This document shows, piece by piece, positions 56,152-64,000 of a stretch of 64,000 nt of DNA (within the stretch, counting starts at the first letter, position 1; each line of letters opens with the position of its first letter). The translations under genes were made by a program, and so were the position numbers. This DNA is from Zea mays (taxonomy: Eukaryota; Streptophyta; Magnoliopsida; Poales; Poaceae): contig NC_050104.1 of assembly GCF_902167145.1 (NCBI RefSeq), forward strand, positions 5,022,001 to 5,086,000, written 5' to 3'. Below the pieces are notes generated by a model that was not told the DNA's origin, did no database searches, and saw only the letters and a program-made list of their open reading frames with translations.

Positions 56152-56254
56152 TCGATGTAATGTTATAGTTCATTTATTTTCCATATGTTTCTAAATACAT
56201 ATTTTTTTATCTGTGTTTAATTGCTTACTCTTAATTGCAGGTTGTTGAACAAAG

Positions 56255-58238
56255 ATGGTGGGCGGTGGGACGAGGACGAGGAGGGGGAGGGGGAGGAGGA
56301 GCACCCGTAGGACGGAGGAGGAGGCGCAGCAGGACGACGCCGTACAACAGCAGGTGGAGCAGCAAGCCGCTATCGATGCGGCGCAGCAGGACGATGACAA
56401 CGACGCCGCTCAGCGGGACGTCTCAGGTTCTGGCTCCTCAGGTTCGAGGAGTATCTACCTGCGAGGTCCCGCGAGTCTCCCTCCGCGACCCATACTTCGT
56501 GACAGACGTCCGCTGATACGACCTGATGGAGAGAGGTAGGTAACTTTAGATGTTGTTGCTGCTTTTTCATATTATATGTTCAAATTAATAATAGAAACTA
56601 ATACTTTATCTTAATCACTTGGAAAGGTCTTGGATGATTTTGGAGATTGCAGGGGGTCACGGCTGCAACCCCAATGGCATCCTCGGCCTTCTATGCAGGG
56701 AACACTTCCCTGGACTTGTCGAGTACGCTGGAGTGATGAGCCCAGCATACACCTTCGACCACTACGCCGTCGCCCCCGATGCAGTAGATCGGGACGACAG
56801 ACAATTCAACAACAAGGCGGAGCGGGTGAAGCAAGAGCTGTGGGTAAGTCTTCCTCGCACTATATTGTTTAATAAGTCGCATTTGTTGCATATTCTTGAA
56901 ATAATGTATGGATACATCGTCTTTGTATGTAGGATTTCTTCAGATGCGAGGCTGGATACGAGGCCAGGGCGGATGCGGTGGCTACGACGAGCTGTAAGAA
57001 GCTCGTCGTGGACATGCACCACGAGGCGCGCATCTAGGCCATCGTCACTTACCACGGCTCTGTCCTTGGGGAGAAGGTGACCAAGAAGGACGCCCGAACC
57101 ATGTCGTTGACTCCGGACCAGTACTTGCAGGTAAATACAAAACTTTATTATTGGTACTAAATATGCTTAATTTTATCTTCTGATATGCCGTGTACTTGTA
57201 TTTTTTTTGATGATTCCTCATTGGTGCGCCGCGCATCCTGAGTGCTGGGAGCAGATGGTGCAGAGGTGGTGCTCGGCTGAGTGGGACGAGGCGCACAACG
57301 CTAGCCGGGAACTGCGTTTGATCATGCAAGGTCCCTCCCACCATCAAGGCAACCGCAGCCTGGGCAAATACGCGGAAGCATGGGTACACGCTCTTTTTTA
57401 TTTAGGTATATAACTTTCGATTAGACATGATTTCTAACCATCTCGTTGGTTTTCTCGCAGTCGGCGACACATGGTGGCGCGCCTTGCTCCACGTTCTCGG
57501 CATATGCTATGGCCCACAAGGGGAAGGCGACGTCCGACGTCACCTACAACCCGGATGACGGGCCCGAGGCGTACACCAACCCCGCCATCCACAACCGCCT
57601 CACTGAGTACACCGCCATGGCCAAGGAGGTCCATGGGCCAGATTACGATCCGAGGACCGAGGACATCGACAGAGATGTCCTCATGAGGGTCGGAGGAGGC
57701 AAGAGGCATGGGCGGTACTGGATTGCCGACGGGGCAATCGACTCGTCCTCCACTCCCACTCTCTCTCAGGTGCGAGCAAGGAGCACGAGCGCGAGCCCAG
57801 CCATACGACCTCGGCAGGACAACTCACAACATCGTATCCAGCAACTCCAAGTTATTCCTTATCTATTCATCGTTCATTGATTATTATATATCTTCTCTTT
57901 GCATTATCGGAACATTAGGGCGAAATATTACAGACTCAGCTAGATGATGAGAGGAGGCAACATGAGGAGCTGGAGAAAAGGATGGCGGAGATGTTCGCGT
58001 ACATGCAGAGCCTTGGCGCCGCACAGGGTCATGCTCCACCACCTCCGTTGTTCCCTGCAGCTGACCCTGCTGAGTTCACTACTCCTGTGAGTATCAAAAT
58101 TTTAGTACTGGATGATATATATTCATATGTTCTCACACATACAATCTCTTCTCTGTGCAGGGTCAATCGGCGGCGTCGAACAACCCTCACGCTTCGTCCA
58201 GCCCTTTGCCGAACCAGTCCAGATGCCCACCTCGTTGA
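56255..58238 (+). pseudogene. CACTA second gene (TNP1/Transposase_24-like), 7 exons
   Basis: Probable DNA-binding partner for the subterminal repeats. Exons by splice sites: 56255-56535, 56627-56843, 56933-57130, about 57211-57383, 57461-57850, 57934-58086, 58161-58238. Exon 1 is Arg/Gly- and Gln/Asp-rich. Exons 2-5 carry the Transposase_24 region (GHGCNPNGILGLLCREHFPG, AYTFDHYAVAPDAVDRD, DFFRCEAGYEARAD, HWCAAHPECWEQMVQRWC, AHKGKATSDVTYNPDDGPE, VGGGKRHGRYWIADGAI). Exon 6 is a short coiled coil (QLDDERRQHEELEKRM). Damage: a TAG at 57035-57037, and no AG acceptor before exon 4. It lies 100 bp after TNP2, same strand. Confidence 0.88.
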
Positions 58239-58246
58239 TGATCTAT

Positions 58247-58381
58247 TTTGTGATGATCCAGACTTATATTTGTGAGTGTTGGTGATGTTAGTTAGACTTG
58301 GTCTTGTGAGATACTTGGTGATGTTAGTGATGATCCAGACTTATATCTGTTTTGTGATGATCCTGACTTATATTTGTGAGA
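58247..58381 (+). repeat. Short tandem repeats in the CACTA 3' region
   Basis: Three copies of TGTGATGATCCAGACTTATA-like units (58250, 58330, 58355) mixed with TTGGTGATGTTAG repeats. Non-coding tail after the TNP1-like stop. Confidence 0.8.
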
Positions 58382-58455
58382 CTTATATTAGTGAGACTTT
58401 GTGATATATATGGTGTTGATGATAAATGTGTTCATTCTGTGATGCGATTGATATA

Positions 58456-59111
58456 TGTTGGGGGCTTTCGGCTTCCGAAGGTCCTCAAAAACATGATTTA
58501 ACAATGTCTCTGGAGTATATTGTATGAACAGGGATCTTTGAACAAAGGCCCACGGTGTGAAGAAGCACGGAAACAACACGAAGGATGGAGCAGAGCCGAA
58601 GCTGTACGCAAGGGAGCTTCGGCATGATGACAGAAAACAGGGAACCGACTTAAAAAGGAAAAGACTATTTAGACCCGGATAAATTACTATAGAGTTGTTG
58701 TCATAGGCAAAGGGCCTGGATGTAATTTTACATGGGCTGCGACCCGTGCCTATAAATAGATGAACAGTGCTCCCGTACTGTTCACTCGGACTTGGCATTC
58801 ACTTTTGCGTCACGCATGTATTCTCTTTCCTTCAAGCCGAAGGTACATTTGTAATTTATCATTGTTTACACAAGTAATATAAATGGAAATAGATTAATAA
58901 TAATGTTTACAGAAATTATATTACTTTCTGTACTTTGTTTGAATGTTCTCCATCTTTTATCATGATCATGAAGGTATGTCCTTCATGACCTTCGTCCTAA
59001 ATTCGTTATATCCGAAGGGAAATAATGATTTGAAGGACGAAGGGCTCTGATATTTAACATTTTATGTTGTCTTGTTCTTGATTCATAGCATTTGAGAACA
59101 AGTCTCCAACA
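58456..59111 (+). mobile_element. Solo LTR in the CACTA 3' region
   Basis: 656 bp, begins TGTTGGGGGCTTTCGG and ends GTCTCCAACA, flanked by ATATA (58451-58455 and 59112-59116). TATA box TATAAATA at 58751. No internal sequence is present. The family is not named here; its ends fit a Gypsy-type LTR. Orientation is taken from the TATA box. Confidence 0.88.
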
Positions 59112-59189
59112 ATATATAATGTGATGTGAATGATATATATCTTTTGTTTGTTTGGATGGAACAGCAAAAACAAATAAAAAAGGGACATC

Positions 59190-59810
59190 CTGGTCACTTT
59201 GCCGAGTGTAACACTCGGCAAAGGGTAGCTTTGCCGAGTGCTATGACCTTGGCACTCGGCAAAGAAGGAAACCTGGGAACCGGTAAAGCCATCTTTGCCG
59301 AGTGCTGACCATGGCACTCAGCAAAGAAGGAAACCTGGGAACCGGTAAAGCCATCTTTGCCGAGTGCTGTTGTCAAGGAACTCGGCAAAGTGACTGGCAA
59401 AGGGGCCCACTGGAGGACTCTTTGTCGAGTGCCAGTCCACTAGACACTCGGCAAAGAAGCCTCCTTTGCCAAGTGCCTACGAGAGCTCTCAGCACAGGGA
59501 CTGGCGGTGGGGCCCACTGGACCCGTCTTTGCCGAGGGCCGCTAGAGCAGACACTCGGCAAAATTAGCCTCTTTGCCGAGTGCCAAAGTAGACACTCGGC
59601 AAAGGATCTGTCACCGTCACTTGGCGCCGTGACGGTGACTTTTGTTTGCCGAGTGCCCGACAAAAAGTACTCGGCAAAGAGGTTGTTGCCGATGTACAGT
59701 TCGCCGAGCGTTCTTTGCCGAGTGTTACACTCGGCAAAGCCTTTGCCGAGTGTAAAATAGCCTTTGCCGAGTGTCTGCGACACTCGGCAAAGGAGCTGTG
59801 TCCGTTAGTG
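59190..59810 (+). repeat. Right subterminal repeats of the CACTA
   Basis: About 20 TTTGCCGAGTG / CACTCGGCAAAG units in both directions, including a ~65-bp tandem duplication (59230-59295 and 59296-59360, shared GGAAACCTGGGAACCGGTAA). Ends at GTTAGTG. Expected binding sites for the TNP1-like protein. Confidence 0.92.
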
Positions 59811-60121
59811 GTGGTCCTTGCGGGGTCTAAGTGACCTGGGAAATCAAGGAAGGAAGGTCACTCGGTCTAGGTGACCGTTTGAGAGAGGGAAAGGGTTGAA
59901 AGAGACCCGGTCTTTGTGACCACCTCAACGGGGAGTAGGTTTGCAAGAACCGAACCTCGGTAAAACAAATCACCATGTCATCCGCTTTATTTCTTGGTTG
60001 ATTTGTTTCCCCCTCTCTCTCGGACTCGGTTTTTATTCTAACGCTAACCCGGCTTGTAGTTGTGTTTAAAGTTGTAAATTTCAGTTTCCGCCTATCCACC
60101 CCCCCCTCTAGGCGACTTTCA
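59811..60121 (+). repeat. 3' LTR of Sirevirus B, right piece
   Basis: Starts with the duplicated GTG, then continues the LTR from GTCCTTGCGGGGTC to GCGACTTTCA. 59814-60121 equals 26213-26520 of the 5' LTR in length. Confidence 0.95.
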
Positions 60122-60126
60122 AAATG

Positions 60127-61681
60127 CCATACCTCATTCCTTGTGAAGTTGTTGAGCTCCTCTTGCATTGGTAGCACCCAATCCGGATCTCTTAGTGCAT
60201 CCTCCACCATTTATGGCTCAATAGAGGACACAAAAGAGTAATGTTCATAGAAATGAGCAACTCGAGATCTAGTGGTTACCCCCTAATGAATGTCACTAAG
60301 GATGAAGTTGACGGGGTGATCTCGTTGAATTGCTTGGTGGACTCTTGAGTGTGGCGGTCTTTGACCCTGTATTTCTTGATCATCTTCCTTGTCTTTATTA
60401 TCTTCATCTCCCCCTTGATCATTGTCCTCCTCTTGAGGTGGCTCATCCTCTTGATCTTCATTTTCTTCATCTTGAGCCTGATCCTCATCCTGAGTTAGTG
60501 GAGATGCTTGATTGGAAGATGACGGTTGATCTTGTACTTGTGTGTGCTCTTCAGATTCCATAGGACACACATCCCCAATGGACATGTTCCTTAGCGCAAC
60601 GCATGGAGCCTCTTCATCATCTAGCTCATCAAGATCAACTTGCTCCACTTGGGAGCCATTAGTTTCATCAAACACAATGTCACAAGAAACCTCAACCAAT
60701 CTAGTGGATTTGTTGAAGACTCTATATGCCCTTGTGTTTGAGTCATAACCAAGAAAAAACATTCTACAACCTTAGGAACAAATTTAGATTTTCTACCTCT
60801 TTTAATAAGAATAAAGCATTTACTCCCAAAGACTCTAAAATATGAAACATTGGGCTTTTTACCAGTGAGGAGTTCATATGATGTTTTCTTGAGGATTCGG
60901 TGAAGATATACCTGGTTGATGAAGTAGCAGGCTGTGTTAATCGCCTTGGCCAAAACCAGTCCGGTGTCTTGTACTCATCAAGCATGGTTCTTGCCATATC
61001 CAGTAGAGTTCTATTCTTCCTCTCCACTACACCATTTTGTTGAGGTGTGTAGGGAGAAGAGAACTCATGCTTGATGCCCTCTTCCTAAAAAAAGCCTTCA
61101 ATTTGTGAATTCTTGAACTCCGTCCCATTGTCGCTTCTTATCTTTTTGATCCTCAATCCAAACTCGTTTTGATCTCGTCTCAAGAATCCCTTTAGTGTAT
61201 CTTGGCTTTATGATTTTTCTTGCAAAAAGAACACCCAAGTTAAGCGAGAATAATCATCCACAATAACAAGACAGTACTTACTCCCGCCGATGCTTATGTA
61301 AGCGATCGGGCAGAATAGATCTATGTGGAGCAGCTCGAGCGGCCTGTCAGTCGTTATTATATTCTTGTGTGGATGATGAGTGCCAACTTGCTTTCCTGCT
61401 TGGCATGCGCTACAAACCCTGTCTTTCTCAAAATGAACATTTGTTAGTCCTAAAATGTGCTCTCCCTTAAGAAGCTTGTGAAGATTCTTCATTCCAACAT
61501 GGGCTAGTCGGTGATGCCAGAGCCCACCCATGTTAGTCTTAGCAATCAAGAAAGTGTTAAGTTCAGCTTTGTTCTCATTAAAATCAACTAAATATAGCTG
61601 ACCCACTAACACTCCCTTAAATGCTATTGAATCATCAGTTCTTCTAAAGACAGTGACACCTATATCTGTAAATAGACAGTT
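60127..61681 (-). pseudogene. Sirevirus A integrase and start of RT, broken
   Basis: Read leftward from 61681: end of protease region (CLFTDIGVTVFRR), integrase HHCC (HHRLAHVGM, CSACQAGKQ), core with HIDLFCPIAYI, VDDYSRLTWVF, RSDNGTEFK and GVVERKNRTL, then the acidic DEDQ linker and the first RT residues ([19 protein letters not shown]), ending at the AAATG duplication. Stops near 61206 and 61086 and shifts near 60960 and 60770 disable it. Upstream gag of A is missing here because Gypsy element E starts at 61682; the rest should lie beyond 64000. Confidence 0.92.
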
Positions 61682-62720
61682 GTCGGAGAGGAAATTCTCC
61701 GGCCGGGTGGCGGAACACACCCACCCTAAATCCTAAGATGAGGAGGGGGCCTAAGCGTTTTGCCTGCTAGGTGGATTCGGGATGAACACAAGAACACACA
61801 AGGGTTTAGAGTGGTTCAGGCCACCGGAGCGTAATACCCTACTCCACTGTGTATTGTATTGAGACTGTGAGCTTGAGAGCTTGTATGAACTTGTGAGTAT
61901 GAGAGTGCGCCCTGATATCCGTAGTCCATGCAGTATTGATATGTCGCGGCTGCTTCCTCGGTAACACGCGAGTAGTGATGAGCGTAGTGCACGCGGCAGC
62001 ATGGGCGTACTGCCTGCCAGTGGAATGGATAGGCACGCCGCCTGCGGAATGGACTGGTCGCCGCCTGTCCACAGAATGGACATGTCTCATTAAATGCGGA
62101 GGTGGCACATCGCCTGCCAGCGGAATGGACATGGCTCATTAAATGCCGAGGCGGCACATCGCCTGCCAGTGGAATGGACAGGCGGCGCGCCCTGTCCGTG
62201 ATAAATGTAGAGGCCACGTAGCCCAGAGGCCTTACATCAAGCTCCGCCCGTTGTCTTACGTCACGTGCACCATGCCACGTGGCAGCATCGGGGCTTCGCC
62301 TGAGCGAGAAGCAGAAGCGTATACGGTATGGTCTGGACATGTGTTTGCTCTGGACCCCCGCCTAGCCTTGATTAAGGTCTGGGTATTCTTTATCCCAGAA
62401 TCCCGGGACCCTACTGTGAGTGGCCTGGACCCCACACAGAGGGGTCCGGAACCCATCCTAGGGGTCCGGTTTGCGCCCGTGGAGGTCCTGAACCTTACCC
62501 GGAGGTCCGGTCTGCATATACAGGGTTCCGGCACTTTCCCATGGGGGTCCGGACCCACTATTGATACCTTGGAGTATATCATCTTCTCTGGCCACGTGGC
62601 GGTCCCAGAGCCATCCACGTGGTGGGGTCGTGCGCTGTTTACCACGCGACTAGAGATAGCCGCGTGGGTATCGCGTCTTTATATTGTAGTTAGGGGTACC
62701 CCTGTTTCAGGGTACCAACA
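61682..62720 (+). mobile_element. 5' LTR of Gypsy element E
   Basis: Begins TGTCGGAGAGGAAATTC and ends GGGTACCAACA (TG..CA). Left flank CAGTT; the other end is outside the window. It contains tandem units near 62020-62190 (CGCCTGCCAGTGGAATGGACA with CTCATTAAATGC) and GGGGTCCGG-type repeats at 62420-62560. A TATA-like CTTTATATTG lies near 62672. Confidence 0.82.
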
Positions 62721-63431
62721 GTGGCCCCCAGGCCCACCTCAGGGGAGGGTACGAGCCTGCAGGTGGGGCCAAAGCTTGATTAGTGATTGGTGCACCGCTT
62801 CTGTGCATTTGCTGACGTAATCACCGCCAATCTGCCTTCGGTCACGCCAACTGCCATGTCTGTCCCCGCGGCTGACTGACCCGCGGCCCCCACGCCTGAT
62901 GGTTTCGCCAGGCCACGCGTGAGGCACCTCGATACCACTGCATTGGTTTAAAAAATCACCTTCTCTGTCTTCTGCGGCGACCCCGAGGGGGCGCAGTACT
63001 GGCGCGAGCGGCAGTTCGCTCTTTCTGCACCCAGGAACCAACGCCCAAGGAGTATGACTTGTGGGCCTGGGCCCCCGTGTTATAGACTGGGCCGTTGTTT
63101 TCAACGGAGATGAAGAGGCGCGCTATCGCGGGCGGCGGTTCGCTCCTCGCGTGACGGTTCGCCTTCTTCGCACTCGGAGACCAGCATACCAGATGTATGA
63201 CTTGTGGACCCGGGCCCCCGTGTCATAGGCTGGGTTGCTTTGGTGCGCATCGGGCGAGATTTTCCACGGCGTCTCGGGGCGCGAGCGGGAGAGTTTGCCT
63301 TGAAAAGGGATTCACCCTGCGTGCAGCCATTAAGCTTTCGCATTCTCTCCCAATTGTTGCGCCCTTTCGCCTCCGAGCTCTCCACGCCCCTTTGCATTCG
63401 CGCTCTTCTGCTTTCCGCCGCCGTAGTCGCC
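62721..63431 (+). other. Leader of Gypsy element E
   Basis: GC-rich non-coding stretch between LTR and gag. It has a diverged direct duplication of about 88 bp at 145-bp spacing (63005-63093 and 63150-63237, shared words GTATGACTTGTGG and CGGGCCCCCGTGT-like). No clear initiator-Met primer site; the first bases are GTGGCCCCCAGGCC. Confidence 0.6.
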
Positions 63432-64000
63432 ATGGCCTTGCTAGTTCATCCCGAGCATTTCCAGTCCGAGGGGGCACTCAACCTGGTGCGCAACCTGCTC
63501 GGATGGAGCGCGCCGGCGTTCGCCGGAAGGATCAGTGCCGGCACCACTCCCCTTGGTGATCTCGCCGCAGGGGAGTTCGTGCTCTTCGTCTCCTACCTCT
63601 CCTGCGTGTTGGCGCTACCGATCTCGCCTTTCTTCCTGCTGCTGCTGGAGGAGCTCGGCCTCCAGCTTCAGCACCTCACACCCCACTCCATCCTCCAGGC
63701 GGCCATCTTTGCCCACCTCTACGGGATGTTCGTGGGGGTGGCCCCCAGCACCTCCCTCTTCCACCATTTCTTCGTGCTGGTGAAGTCTGGGAAGGCTAAG
63801 GACCACTTCGGCGCCTACTACTTCCAGACAAGGTCAGATTCAGCCATGGCCTACATCCCCACCCTTGGGGGTGCAAGGTGGGAGAACTGGCGCGGTGATT
63901 GGGTGATCGCCAGCGCGGAGGCCAATGACTGCCTCGTCCTGCCGAGCGACGGGCCATCGCTCGACCGGAAGCAACGGAGGGCCAAGCCATCCCTAGCGCC
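63432..64000 (+). CDS. Gypsy element E gag-region protein, partial at window end
   Basis: ATG at 63432 opens a frame without a stop to the last base, 189 codons visible. It starts MALLVHPEHFQSEGAL and contains PHSILQAAIFAHLYGMFVGV, HHFFVLVKSGKAKDHFGAYYF and ENWRGDWVIAS. This fits the putative gypsy-type transposon domain (Transposase_28, PF04195) at the start of Tat-lineage grass Gypsy gag genes. The rest of the element lies to the right. Intact as far as it can be read. Confidence 0.82.
   Translation, partial: MALLVHPEHFQSEGALNLVRNLLGWSAPAFAGRISAGTTPLGDLAAGEFVLFVSYLSCVLALPISPFFLLLLEELGLQLQHLTPHSILQAAIFAHLYGMFVGVAPSTSLFHHFFVLVKSGKAKDHFGAYYFQTRSDSAMAYIPTLGGARWENWRGDWVIASAEANDCLVLPSDGPSLDRKQRRAKPSLA

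Larger units (their letters stand above)
34203..59810 (+). mobile_element. CACTA transposon with TTTGCCGAGTG subterminal repeats
   Basis: Starts CACTACCGGAATTCGG and ends GTCCGTTAGTG (reversed CACTAACGGAC). The 3-bp duplication GTG flanks it (34200-34202 and 59811-59813), and removing the element with one GTG restores the Sirevirus LTR exactly as in the 5' copy. It spans 25.6 kb, or about 9.3 kb without the LTR insertions at 39239-54858 and 58456-59111. It carries two genes in CACTA order: a TNP2-like transposase (37000-56151) and a TNP1-like protein (56255-58238). Both are damaged, so it could move only with help from an intact relative. Confidence 0.96.
25350..60121 (+). mobile_element. Sirevirus B (Opie-like Copia), nested in Sirevirus A
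   Basis: Outer ends TGAAAGGGAAAT and GCGACTTTCA with AAATG duplications. Without the CACTA insertion it is about 9.16 kb, normal for an Opie-like Sirevirus. Parts: 5' LTR 25350-26520, PBS 26523, gag 26569-28836, PR-INT to 30782, RT-RH to about 32460, 3' non-coding region with repeated polypurine tracts, and a 3' LTR split into 33316-34202 and 59811-60121. Gag is nearly whole, but pol has stops and frameshifts, so it cannot move by itself. Confidence 0.95.

Overview
This window is intergenic DNA from a large-genome grass, most likely maize (Zea mays) or a close relative. That reading rests on the element types: Sirevirus-type Copia elements with GGACtGTCC palindromes in their LTRs, a CACTA transposon with TTTGCCGAGTG subterminal repeats, Tekay-type chromoviruses and Tat-type Gypsy elements. 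No intact host gene is supported. Nearly everything is a transposable element, often inserted inside another.

Layout, left to right. 1-3472 is the 5' end of a minus-strand Opie-like Sirevirus (broken gag, PBS, LTR). 3650-6250 is a minus-strand PIF/Harbinger transposase relic, split by a solo Sirevirus LTR (4060-5229) and a 375-bp hAT-like element with an exact 8-bp target duplication (5551-5925). 6678-7287 holds a CACTA-type terminus between two ~95-bp direct repeats. 7288-8534 and 15447-18407 are a low-copy island split by a complete young Copia element (8535-15441, TSD TACAC) with one uninterrupted gag-pol frame. 18408-20215 is a minus-strand Tat-type Gypsy fragment. 20216-21846 is unassigned repeat-like DNA.

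From 21847 onward is one nest. A minus-strand Sirevirus (called A) occupies 21847-25349 and 60122-61681. A plus-strand Sirevirus (B, 25350-60121, TSD AAATG) lies in A's reverse-transcriptase region. A CACTA element (34203-59810, TSD GTG, about 9.3 kb without later insertions) lies in B's 3' LTR. An LTR remnant (C, outer ends 39239 and 54858, TSD GATGT) lies in the CACTA transposase gene. A Tekay-type chromovirus (D, 39464 to about 52205, minus strand) lies in C. A separate solo LTR (58456-59111, TSD ATATA) lies in the CACTA 3' region, and a Tat-like Gypsy element (E, from 61682) interrupts A and runs off the right end. The target duplications order these insertions in time.

Only the Copia element at 8535-15441 looks capable of making a complete polyprotein. 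The CACTA carries both genes typical of its class (TNP2-like and TNP1-like), but both are broken. Items worth a second look are a candidate in-frame intron spanning the LTR/leader boundary of the young Copia element, a ~960-bp palindrome and a ~205-nt MIRNA-like hairpin in the CACTA 5' region, an extra coiled-coil ORF ahead of gag in D, and the unequal LTRs of D. I did not find a new defence, metabolic or signalling system.
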